From SSF26 sp037443945 (GTDB lineage Bacteria > Chloroflexota > Anaerolineae > J102), in NCBI GenBank assembly GCA_037443945.1, contig JBBINH010000006.1, forward strand, positions 1-64,000: a stretch of DNA of 64,000 nucleotides, written 5' to 3'. Below the pieces are notes generated by a model. That model worked only from the letters and a program-made list of their open reading frames with translations. It was not told the DNA's origin and ran no database searches. Below, one piece after another: positions 43,496 through 51,459 of the stretch. Position 1 is the stretch's first letter. Each line of letters starts with the position of its first letter. The position numbers and the translations under genes were made by a program.

Positions 43496-44815
43496 ATGAC
43501 GCTTCCACGTTCTTCATTCGATGCCGAAGCCTACGAGGATTTCGATACCGACGCTTACCTCGTCGAGGAAGAGGAACGCGACGAGGAAGAAGCGTTTCTC
43601 GAGGAAGAGGATATCGAGCCGAGCGAAGACTTCGATGAGGAATTGGTGGATATCCCCGTCCTCGAGCTGGAAGACGAAGAAGACACCGGCCTGATCCCCT
43701 ACATCGCGCGCGATGAAGACCTGGAAGCCGAGGTCGAGGCCGAGGTCGGTCTGCCTCTCGACCGGATCGTTGACGATACCAGCATCACCGATCCGGTCCG
43801 GCAGTATCTGCGCGAGATCGGACAGCACCCCTTGCTGACACCGGAGCAGGAGATCGCCGTGGCCAAACGGATTCGCGCCGGTCAGGAGGCCGAAGCCGAA
43901 CTGCGCAGCCGCGCCGCCGCAGCCGGCATGAGCAAAGAGGAGTATCTGGCCACGTTGCCTCCGGAAGAACGCAAGCGCATCGAAGACACCATCGCCGACG
44001 GGCTGGCTGCCCAGAACGAACTGAGCCGCAGCAATCTGCGTCTGGTCGTTAGCGTGGCCAAACGCTACATCGGCCGCGGCATGAGTTTGCTCGACCTCAT
44101 CCAGGAAGGCAATCTCGGGCTTCTGCGCGCGGTGGAGAAATTTGACTATCGCCTTGGCTTCAAATTCAGCACCTATGCCACCTGGTGGATCCGCCAGTCT
44201 ATCAGTCGTGCCATTGCCGATCAGGCCCGCACCATCCGCATTCCCGTCCACATGGTGGAGACCATCAACCGCCTGCTGCGGGTACAACGACGCCTGACCC
44301 AGGAGCTGGGGCGCGAGCCGACGCCGGAGGAAATCGCCGTCGAAATGGATTTCATCGAACCGGAAGAGGAACGGCTGGCCATTCGAGAGGCCCTGTTTGC
44401 CGGCCGACCTCTCGACCCGGTCCAGAAGCGCACCCTCAAGCGGGCGGCGGCGAAGGTCCGGCGCATCATGCGCGTCTCCCAGGAACCGATGTCGCTGGAG
44501 ATGCCGGTGGGCAACGAAGAGAACAGCTCCCTGGGCGACTTTATCGAGGACGACAGTCTGCCGCCGCCGGCCGATGCCGCCTCGCAACAGCTCCTGCGCG
44601 AGCAAATGCAGGAAATCCTCGAACAACTCAGCGAACGCGAACGCAAGGTGCTGGAGATGCGCTTCGGCCTGATGGACGGCACCAGCCATACCCTGGAAGA
44701 AGTCGGACAGGAATTCGGCGTGACCCGCGAGCGGATTCGCCAGATCGAAGCCAAGGCCCTGCGCAAATTGCGGCACCCCATCCGTAGCCGCAAATTGCGC
44801 GATTATCTGAGTTGA
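43496..44815 (+). CDS. rpoD: RNA polymerase primary sigma factor (RpoD/SigA)
   Basis: 439 residues. An acidic N-terminal extension (about 1-85, mostly Asp/Glu) precedes region 1.2 (TDPVRQYLREIGQHPLLTPEQE). Region 2 has SNLRLVVSVAKRYIGRGMSLLDLIQEGN and FKFSTYATWWIRQSI. Region 3 has HMVETINRLLRVQRRL, and region 4 has TLEEVGQEFGVTRERIRQIEAKALRKLR. It is the housekeeping sigma factor. The acidic extension replaces a normal region 1.1. It is in an operon with dnaG. Confidence 0.96.
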   Translation: MTLPRSSFDAEAYEDFDTDAYLVEEEERDEEEAFLEEEDIEPSEDFDEELVDIPVLELEDEEDTGLIPYIARDEDLEAEVEAEVGLPLDRIVDDTSITDPVRQYLREIGQHPLLTPEQEIAVAKRIRAGQEAEAELRSRAAAAGMSKEEYLATLPPEERKRIEDTIADGLAAQNELSRSNLRLVVSVAKRYIGRGMSLLDLIQEGNLGLLRAVEKFDYRLGFKFSTYATWWIRQSISRAIADQARTIRIPVHMVETINRLLRVQRRLTQELGREPTPEEIAVEMDFIEPEEERLAIREALFAGRPLDPVQKRTLKRAAAKVRRIMRVSQEPMSLEMPVGNEENSSLGDFIEDDSLPPPADAASQQLLREQMQEILEQLSERERKVLEMRFGLMDGTSHTLEEVGQEFGVTRERIRQIEAKALRKLRHPIRSRKLRDYLS

Positions 44816-44877
44816 GGGCGGTGGGGCCGGCGTCACCACCGGGCCAGGTCACAGGAGATACAGGCCGGACCCCACAA

Positions 44878-44998
44878 GGCCTGTCGCCTTGAAAGCAACA
44901 GGACGGCTCAATAGGGCATCCCCAAAAGAAGCGCTGCGGTTTTGCTACGGAAGCCCGATATCACCGGGGGCCTGTCGCCTTGAAAGCAACAGGACGGC
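44878..44998. repeat. Two 30-bp perfect direct repeats, 91 bp apart, inside an imperfect tandem duplication
   Basis: The 30-bp unit at 44878-44907 recurs exactly at 44969-44998. Following segments (AGGGCAT, GCGGTTT-GC, AGCCCGATATC) are also shared, so about 91 bp is imperfectly duplicated. The unit has CCTGT/ACAGG ends that can pair. The stretch 44816-45325 has no gene recognised. There are only two copies and the spacer regions resemble each other, so it is not a CRISPR. Confidence 0.75.
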
Positions 44999-45325
44999 AC
45001 CACAGGGCATGTCCTGACCCAACGGGTACCCCGCGGTTTCGCCATGGCAGCCCGATATCCTCGGATGGCGAAACCGCCCCCCATTCGTCGGCCACCGCAG
45101 CCCCACGCCGTTGCCCCACCATCGGGTACAATCGTGCCCCTATAACGGCCCGGCCTCTGTAACCGCCTATGGGTCGACCGAAGTCACCCGTCATAGGCCT
45201 CCGACATAACGGGCTTAGGGAAGCCGATTTGCCCTCGGCGCGCGATGACAGGCAGCCGGTAGTCATTACGGGCTCACTTCTCGGTCCGGTTGAAGCCACA
45301 ATCCCATTGCTCCTGGCGCCAGGAC

Positions 45326-45799
45326 CTACTTATGGCAAATCCGGCCACGGCCGCCGGCATTGAGATGGACGGCATAGCGCTGACCACCGGCAACGACGAT
45401 TACCCGATAGCCGGGCGTCACCACCTGGGCATAAAACATGCCCGGTTGCGGACATCCCAGCGAGGCGTCGGGCCAATTGACCTCCTCAACCGACTCGACG
45501 GCGATGGCATCGGGGCTGAGTCCCAGCTCGGTGCTCACAATCCGGACGGCGGCCTGGGCCGGTAACGTGGCAGAGAGACTACCGGCCGGTTCGGACGGGG
45601 TAGGGGATGATGGGGTCATGATAGGAAGGATAGCGGGCGTACCGGCAGGCGAGGGCGTGATCGGGGTAGACGCCGGCAAGATAGGGGCAGAAGGCGGAGG
45701 CGCGCAGGCGACGAGACCGATGCCCGCAAAGAGCAGCAACATCCGAAACGGTTTTGGCCATCGCCGGAACGAAGGCACAGAGCATAGGTGGAGTGGCAT
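45326..45799 (-). CDS. Small lipoprotein with Pro/Thr-rich linker
   Basis: 157 residues. The N-terminus has RMLLLFAGIGLVAC (lipobox LVAC), so it is lipid-anchored. An extended Pro/Thr/Ser linker (about 33-75) precedes a compact domain with DASLGCPQPGMFYAQVVTPGYRVIVVAGGQRYAVHLN. Similar small domains occur repeatedly in Chloroflexota exported proteins. Start may be at 45742. Function unknown. It is the last gene of the galE-proC operon. Confidence 0.65.
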   Translation of the reverse strand: MPLHLCSVPSFRRWPKPFRMLLLFAGIGLVACAPPPSAPILPASTPITPSPAGTPAILPIMTPSSPTPSEPAGSLSATLPAQAAVRIVSTELGLSPDAIAVESVEEVNWPDASLGCPQPGMFYAQVVTPGYRVIVVAGGQRYAVHLNAGGRGRICHK

Positions 45800-45830
45800 A
45801 TATCACCGCCATGGGTGAGACGCGGGCGAT

Positions 45831-46106
45831 TCAGAAAAGGGCCTGCAGAAGGATTCGCTCGAGGATGTTAAGGAGGATAATGACGATCATCGGCGAAAAA
45901 TCAAGACCGCCGATAGGCGGTATGATCCGACGCGCCGGCGCCAAGATGGGTTCGGTGATCTGATCGAGAATCCGCACAATCGGATGGTAAGGGTCAATCC
46001 GTATCCAACTGATCAGGATACGGATAATGATAGCCCAGGTGAGAATGGTGAAAAAGAGACGAATAAAAACAAAGAGAAACGAAGTCACAGGTATTTCCCC
46101 TTTCAA
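45831..46106 (-). CDS. YggT-family membrane protein
   Basis: 91 residues with two hydrophobic helices (about 8-32 and 70-90), separated by the conserved ILISWIRIDPYHPIVRILDQITEPILAPARRIIPPIGGLDFSPMI region split over the loop. YggT proteins are often found with proC and yggS, as here, and may affect osmotic or divisome function. The start overlaps the proC stop by 4 bp. Confidence 0.9.
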   Translation of the reverse strand: MKGEIPVTSFLFVFIRLFFTILTWAIIIRILISWIRIDPYHPIVRILDQITEPILAPARRIIPPIGGLDFSPMIVIILLNILERILLQALF

Positions 46107-46939
46107 GACGTCAGTTTGGCCTCGGCGGCGTCGCCCAACTCGACCGAACGACGGTAGGCCGCAAAAATGGCCTTGGAGAGAATGGTCCGAAAGCCGCCCT
46201 TTTCCAGCTCATACAGGGCCGCCGCCGACGTCCCGCCCGGCGACGTCACCATGTTGCGCAGGGTCGCCGGATGCCGGTTCATCTCCCTGACCACGGTCAG
46301 CGAGCCTTCGATGGTCTGCAAGACGAGTTGCTCGGCGATGTGGCGGGCAAAGCCCATGTGCACCCCGGCATCGATCAGCGCTTCGATGAACAGGAACACA
46401 TAGGCGGGCCCGGTGCCACTTAGGGCCGTAGCCATATCCAGATACTCCTCTTCCTCCACCCAGATTTCCTTGCCCAGGGCCTGGAGGATCTGCTGCGCCT
46501 GCATGCGTTGCTTTTCGGTGACATGAGGGGTGCAGGTCCACACCGTCATGCCGGCACCGAACTGGCCGGGCGTATTGGGCATCGAACGCACCACGGCGGC
46601 ATGTTGCAGGCCGTGGGTGAGGACTTTGATGCGGGCGCCGGCAACGATGGAGAGCACCAAGGCCGTCGGAGCCAGGTCGAGATGGATCTCCTCCATGACC
46701 TTGTTGAGCACCTGCGGCTTGATGCTGAGCACCAGGATGTCGGCCTCGCGCGTGGCCGCACGGTTATCACACGTGACGCGCACGCCGTAAAGCCGTTGCA
46801 ACTCCTCACAGCGCTCGGGCCGCGGTTCGGAAACGATGAGCTGAGCGGGCTGGACCAGGCCACGCTTGAGAATGCCTTTGATCATGGCCTCGCCCATGTT
46901 GCCGCCACCGATAAAGGCGATCGTCGTCTCGGTGAACAT
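46103..46939 (-). CDS. proC: Pyrroline-5-carboxylate reductase
   Basis: 278 residues. Rossmann NAD(P)H site TIAFIGGGNMGEAMIKGIL at the N-terminus, ILVLSIKPQVL, VVRSMPNTPGQFGAGMTVW, and the C-terminal ALSGTGPAYVFLFIEALIDAGVHMGF plus TSPGGTSAAALYELE. It makes proline from pyrroline-5-carboxylate. It is between yggS and yggT in the same operon. Confidence 0.95.
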   Translation of the reverse strand: MFTETTIAFIGGGNMGEAMIKGILKRGLVQPAQLIVSEPRPERCEELQRLYGVRVTCDNRAATREADILVLSIKPQVLNKVMEEIHLDLAPTALVLSIVAGARIKVLTHGLQHAAVVRSMPNTPGQFGAGMTVWTCTPHVTEKQRMQAQQILQALGKEIWVEEEEYLDMATALSGTGPAYVFLFIEALIDAGVHMGFARHIAEQLVLQTIEGSLTVVREMNRHPATLRNMVTSPGGTSAAALYELEKGGFRTILSKAIFAAYRRSVELGDAAEAKLTS

Positions 46940-46999
46940 AAGCTATTGGCTCGGGAGGTTAGCAGATGAGGATCGGCTGAAAACAGGATAACGGTCTTC

Positions 47000-47716
47000 T
47001 CAGCGACGTGGTCCGAAAATGGCCGTACCCACGCGAACAAGGGTGGCCCCTTCGGCAATGGCGACCTCAAAATCATCGCTCATGCCGATGCTAAGTTGGG
47101 ACCAATCCGCCTCAGGATACTCCTGGATCAGCGCGTCGCGCAAGCGCCGCAACGCTCGAAAATAAGGACGGGCCTTTTCCGGGTCCGGATCCCAGGGTGG
47201 AATGGTCATCAACCCATGACTGCGCAGACCGGGCAGGCTTAGCAGCTCCGGGAGGGCCTGACGCAGCGCATCGGGACCGAAGCCGGCCTTGGTCGCCTCG
47301 CCGGAGATGTTGACCTCGAAGAGGACATCGAGGACACGTCCCTGGGCCTGGGCCAGCTCGCTCAGTTTGCGCGCGATCTTGAGCCGGTCGATGCTGTGGA
47401 TGAGAACGGGTTGACAGGCCAAAGCGATCGCGGCCTTACGACTTTGCACGGTGCCGATGAGATGAAGGCGCATCCCGGCCAGTTCGGGTTGGGTGCGATC
47501 GCCGTACTTGGCCCAGGCTTCTTCCGGCCGATTTTCGCCGATATCGTACTGACCGGCCGCAATGGCCGCGGCGGCGTAGGCGGGGGGATGCGTCTTGGTC
47601 ACGGCCACCAGGGTAACGGCCGCCGGGTCACGGCCGGCCTGCAGGGCTGCCCGGGCCATGCGCTCGCGCACCCGTTCCAGATTGGCCGCAATGGGCGGTA
47701 ACGATGGTGAGGACAT
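47000..47716 (-). CDS. YggS-family PLP homeostasis protein
   Basis: 238 residues, fold-type III PLP protein. PLP Lys in VTLVAVTKTHPPAYAAAAI, then DIGENRPEEAWAKYGD, LHLIGTVQSRKA, HSIDRLKIARKL, SHGLMTIPPW and LSIGMSDDFEVAIAEGATLVRVGTAIFG. It binds PLP and buffers it; no catalytic activity is known. Often precedes proC and yggT. Confidence 0.95.
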   Translation of the reverse strand: MSSPSLPPIAANLERVRERMARAALQAGRDPAAVTLVAVTKTHPPAYAAAAIAAGQYDIGENRPEEAWAKYGDRTQPELAGMRLHLIGTVQSRKAAIALACQPVLIHSIDRLKIARKLSELAQAQGRVLDVLFEVNISGEATKAGFGPDALRQALPELLSLPGLRSHGLMTIPPWDPDPEKARPYFRALRRLRDALIQEYPEADWSQLSIGMSDDFEVAIAEGATLVRVGTAIFGPRR

Positions 47717-47725
47717 GCGGACCCT

Positions 47726-48517
47726 TCAACGGTCGGTGAGCATGATGAAGGCGCCAAAACGCCCGGAACGGCCGCCATCCCCCCGGTGGGAGAAAAACAG
47801 ATCACGGCGACAGGCCGTGCACAGTCCGGCGATCTCGATATGGCGGACTCCGGCCTCGCGCAACTGCTCGGCATTGGCTTGCCAGAGGTCCAGATAGGCC
47901 TTATCCGGGTGCGCGGTGGGGAGCAACAGGCCATCGGTCTGACGATGACCGGCGCGAATCGCTGCGATCACATCGGCGCCGACTTCATAACAGCAAGGGC
48001 CGATGGCCGGCCCAATCCCGGCGATCAGATCGACGGGATGGCTGCCGAAAGCCTCGACCATAGCCCGTACCGTCGCCTCGGCGCAGCGGGCCGCCGTGCC
48101 TCGCCAACCGGCATGGGCGATCCCACAGGCATGACGCACAGGGTCGTAAAGCAGGATAGGGGTGCAATCGGCATAGCGTTGGACCAACGGCACGAAGGGC
48201 GTAGCCGTAATCAGGGCATCGGCCTGGCCCAAACTGCCTCCGCGATGGTCGGCATCGGCCACCAAAACCCGGTTGCCGTGGACTTGCCAGGTTGTGGTCA
48301 GGTCCTGGCGACGCAGACCAAAGGCGGCGGCCCAGAGCCGGTAATTGGTTTCCACATGCTCGCGGCTATCGCCCACCGTCCAACCCAGGTTCAAACTGGC
48401 CCATGGGGCCGGACTGACACCACCCAGCCGGGTCAGCACGGCGTGGCGCAGGCCCGGGTGGCTATCCAAACCGGAAAAGGTGAAGTAGGGGATGGGACGA
48501 TGGTTGTGGAAGCGCAT
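47726..48517 (-). CDS. pgeF: Laccase-domain protein, purine nucleoside phosphorylase/PgeF-like (YfiH family)
   Basis: 263 residues from the ATG at 48517; a longer frame is not conserved. Family motifs: GVSPAPWASLNLGWTVGDSREHVETNYR, TTWQVHGNRV, YADCTPILLYDP, GIAHAGWRGTAARCAEATV, GIGPAIGPCCYEVG and FFSHRGDGG. Cys/His residues bind zinc or copper. The family has peptidoglycan-editing and purine nucleosidase activities. It lies between galE (2 bp gap) and yggS. Confidence 0.92.
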   Translation of the reverse strand: MRFHNHRPIPYFTFSGLDSHPGLRHAVLTRLGGVSPAPWASLNLGWTVGDSREHVETNYRLWAAAFGLRRQDLTTTWQVHGNRVLVADADHRGGSLGQADALITATPFVPLVQRYADCTPILLYDPVRHACGIAHAGWRGTAARCAEATVRAMVEAFGSHPVDLIAGIGPAIGPCCYEVGADVIAAIRAGHRQTDGLLLPTAHPDKAYLDLWQANAEQLREAGVRHIEIAGLCTACRRDLFFSHRGDGGRSGRFGAFIMLTDR

Positions 48518-48519
48518 GT

Positions 48520-49521
48520 CTACCCCTCGGCATAGCCATAAGGATGTGTGCTGTGCCAACGCCAGTCGGTCTCGATGATCTCGCGCAGGCCGTAGCGCGG
48601 TTCCCAACCCAGTACCTGCCGGGCGCGCGTGTTGTCGGCCCAGATTTGGGTGGCATCGCCGGGACGGCGAGGACCGATCTTGACCTCAAAATCACGGCCC
48701 ACAACCGCCCGGACCATGTTGACGACTTCCAGGTTGCTCACCCCACGGCCCGTACCCAGGTTGAAGGCCATGCTTTCCCCACCGGCCCATAGATACTCGA
48801 GGGCGGCGATATGAGCCGTGGCCAGGTCGTCGACGTGGATGTAGTCGCGGATGCAGGTACCATCCGGAGTGGGGTAGTCGGCGCCGTTGATGAAAAACAC
48901 CTCGCGCTGGCCGAGCAGGTATTCCATCAAGCGAGGAATAAGGCGGCTGGCAGGCTTATAGGCATCGCCGATGCTGCCGTCCAAACTGGCGCCAGCCGCG
49001 TTGAAGTAGCGTAAGGGGGTGAACCGGATACCTTTGGTGCGATCGTACCATTCCATGACTTCTTCGGCCATGCGCTTAGAGGCGCCGTACACGCTTTCGG
49101 GTTTGTAAGGCTCGTCTTCGCTTACGGGCAACCGCTCCGGGGTGCCGTAGACGGCGCAGGTACTGGAGAAAACCAGATACCGCACGCCGGCCGCCACCAT
49201 GGCCTCCAGCAAATTGACGCAACCCTGGACGTTGTTGTGGAAGTACTTGCCCGGCTGTTCCATGGATTCGCCGACTTCGATGTAGGCGGCGAAGTGGATC
49301 ACACCGGCAATGTCGGGATAGGCGCGAAAGACGGCCTGGATGGCCTCCGGATCGAGCAGATCGCCCACGATCACAGGCGCGTTGCGAACGGCGGCGCGAT
49401 GGCCTTTGACCAGGTTATCGAAAACGACCACACCGTAGCCCTGGCGTTGCAGTGCGCGGACGGTGTGGCTGCCGATATACCCACAGCCACCGGTAACCAA
49501 AATCGTGCGAGACAAGGCCAT
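48520..49521 (-). CDS. galE: UDP-glucose 4-epimerase
   Basis: 333 residues from ATG 49521. NAD site ILVTGGCGYIGSHTVRALQ, VFDNLVKGH, the catalytic SSTCAVYGTPERLP and YGASKRMAEEV (Tyr-x3-Lys), and NVQGCVNLLEAM. Substrate region RYFNAAGAS. It interconverts UDP-glucose and UDP-galactose for surface polysaccharide or nucleotide-sugar pools. First gene of the operon that runs to the small lipoprotein. Confidence 0.95.
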   Translation of the reverse strand: MALSRTILVTGGCGYIGSHTVRALQRQGYGVVVFDNLVKGHRAAVRNAPVIVGDLLDPEAIQAVFRAYPDIAGVIHFAAYIEVGESMEQPGKYFHNNVQGCVNLLEAMVAAGVRYLVFSSTCAVYGTPERLPVSEDEPYKPESVYGASKRMAEEVMEWYDRTKGIRFTPLRYFNAAGASLDGSIGDAYKPASRLIPRLMEYLLGQREVFFINGADYPTPDGTCIRDYIHVDDLATAHIAALEYLWAGGESMAFNLGTGRGVSNLEVVNMVRAVVGRDFEVKIGPRRPGDATQIWADNTRARQVLGWEPRYGLREIIETDWRWHSTHPYGYAEG

Positions 49522-49660
49522 GCTCCAGAGCAAGGGGATGAAATGCTCCGATTATACACCAGTCCCACGACGCTACGGCCCTTTTCCAAAGATCCCCGGA
49601 GGCTCGCAAAGCATCGCCGGCGAACGCCTTCCCTCACCCGGCCCCCCGACCGTGCGCCGC

Positions 49661-51409
49661 CTACACGAGCAGGGGGATGGGGGTAGCGTTGGGCGCAGGC
49701 GGCGCCGTTGTCCGTCGTGACGGCACACCCCCCTGGAAGCGAAAGGCCCAGGCCTCGTCGCAAGCGCCACAGGTCAAACAACCGGCGCTATCGGGCGGAC
49801 AATGGGGGCCAACCTGGGCGCGAGCGGCCAACCGCCATTCGTAGTGGAAGAAGGCATCGCGAACGCCGCTGCCAACAATCGCCCAGGGAGACACGTCCAG
49901 CGGATGACGCGCGCCCAGGAACTCCTCCCGCGTCAGGCCATGCCGGGCCATGGTCTCCCAAAAGGCGGCTACGCTGAGCTGAGGCAGATCGAGCAAGACG
50001 GCGGCCAGCCGGCGATCCCCACGCGCCAGGACGCCCTGAACCGCCATCCAGGCCGGCGAATCGGCCCGCACGGCGACCTGGAGTCGCCCCATGTGCTTCT
50101 GGATATAAGCCTGACGCTGCTGGAGCGTCTTCTCATCGGTCATGGCCATCCATTGGAAGGGCGTATGGGCTTTGGGCACAAAGGGCGTGGCGTTGATGGC
50201 CATACGCCGTTTGAAGATGCTGCGGGCTTTGACCACAAACGCCACCAAGGCCTCGATGTCTTCCTGGGTCTCCGTGGGATGGCCGATCATAAAGTAGAAC
50301 TTGAGCTGAGGAAAGCCCAGCCTTTGGGCCCATTCCACGGCCTCTAAGAGCTGAGCTTCGCTCTGGGTCTTGCTGATCACATCCCGCAGCCGTTGGGATC
50401 CGGCTTCCGGGGCGATGGTCAGGGTTTGCGTGCCCCCCGCCCGCATGGCCTTGAGCAACGGTACCGAGATGGGGTCCACCCGCATCGAGGAGACGCTGAT
50501 GGCCGCCCCACGTTCGGCCAGCGCAGTGGCCAGTTCATCGATTTGGGTATGGTCGGAAACGGCCGCCGAAACCAGGCCGATGCGCCGGCCATGGCGCAAC
50601 CCCGCTTCGGCCCATTCCAGCAGGCGTTCCAGGGGTTGTTCACGTGGCGGACGATAGACATATCCGGCCAGACAGAAGCGACAACCGCGGCCGCAACCAC
50701 GCGCAATCTCGATGAGATGCATCTCCCCGAATTCGGTTTCGGGGGTATAGAGGCTGCTCACAGGCGGATACCGTTCGAGATCGCGCACCCATAACCGTTC
50801 GATACGCCGCCGGGGCGGGGTCTGCTCGGCAATAGGGGGGACCAGCGCCGGCACATATACACCGGGAATGCGGTCCAGGGCGGCCAACAACTCGGCCCGC
50901 GGGGCCTGGATGGCCTCACGCCAGAGCGCCACCAACGTGTCGAGTACTTCCTCGCCCTCGCCGATCACGATGGCATCGAAAAACGGGGCCAGGGGTTCCG
51001 GGTTCATCGTCACGCCGGGGCCGCCGGCGATGAGCAGGGGCCATGTCTCGTCGCGATCCCGCGCCAGTGGTGGGAAACCGGCCTGGCGCAACATGGCTAC
51101 AACATGGAAGTAATCCATCTCGAAGGAGATGGTAAAAGCCCACACGGCAAATTCGTCCATCCGGCGTCCGGATTCCAGACTGAGGAGCGGTTTGCCCGCC
51201 GCAGCCGCGGCTTTGTCCCAAAAGACCCGTTCACAAACCACATCGGGATGGGCGTTGAGGCGCCGATAGAGAATCTGCAGCGCCAGCGAACTCATGCCGA
51301 CGTAGTAGGTGTTGGGAAAGGCAAGGGCAACAGGCAACCGACCGCCCCAGTCTTTGTAGACCGTGCCGGTTTCACGACTCAACAAGGTAGCAAAAGGCGA
51401 GCGACTCAT
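49661..51409 (-). CDS. B12-binding-like radical SAM protein (TIGR03960 family)
   Basis: 582 residues. An N-terminal Rossmann-like domain with LPVALAFPNTYYVGMSSLALQILYR and AGGPGVTMNPEPLAPFFDAIVIGEGEE is the B12-binding-like fold. The radical SAM core has EIARGCGRGCRFCLAGYVYRPPRE (C-x3-C-x2-C), binding a 4Fe-4S cluster and SAM. The C-terminus has GCLTCGACDEAW. TIGR03960 proteins often accompany a DUF2344 partner and ribonuclease E/G-like genes in operons; none is seen here. Substrate unknown. Confidence 0.9.
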   Translation of the reverse strand: MSRSPFATLLSRETGTVYKDWGGRLPVALAFPNTYYVGMSSLALQILYRRLNAHPDVVCERVFWDKAAAAAGKPLLSLESGRRMDEFAVWAFTISFEMDYFHVVAMLRQAGFPPLARDRDETWPLLIAGGPGVTMNPEPLAPFFDAIVIGEGEEVLDTLVALWREAIQAPRAELLAALDRIPGVYVPALVPPIAEQTPPRRRIERLWVRDLERYPPVSSLYTPETEFGEMHLIEIARGCGRGCRFCLAGYVYRPPREQPLERLLEWAEAGLRHGRRIGLVSAAVSDHTQIDELATALAERGAAISVSSMRVDPISVPLLKAMRAGGTQTLTIAPEAGSQRLRDVISKTQSEAQLLEAVEWAQRLGFPQLKFYFMIGHPTETQEDIEALVAFVVKARSIFKRRMAINATPFVPKAHTPFQWMAMTDEKTLQQRQAYIQKHMGRLQVAVRADSPAWMAVQGVLARGDRRLAAVLLDLPQLSVAAFWETMARHGLTREEFLGARHPLDVSPWAIVGSGVRDAFFHYEWRLAARAQVGPHCPPDSAGCLTCGACDEAWAFRFQGGVPSRRTTAPPAPNATPIPLLV

Positions 51410-51459
51410 GCGACGTTCGAAGGTGGGAAGGTATCAACGGGCCGACATGCCAACAAAGA

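Noticed and set aside
43514..44839. 441-residue frame antisense to rpoD
   Set aside because: A shadow of the sigma-factor gene in GC-rich DNA; no domain, and rpoD is unambiguous.
44878..44998. CRISPR array
   Set aside because: Only two repeats, the 61-bp 'spacer' resembles the sequence after the second repeat, and no cas genes are present.
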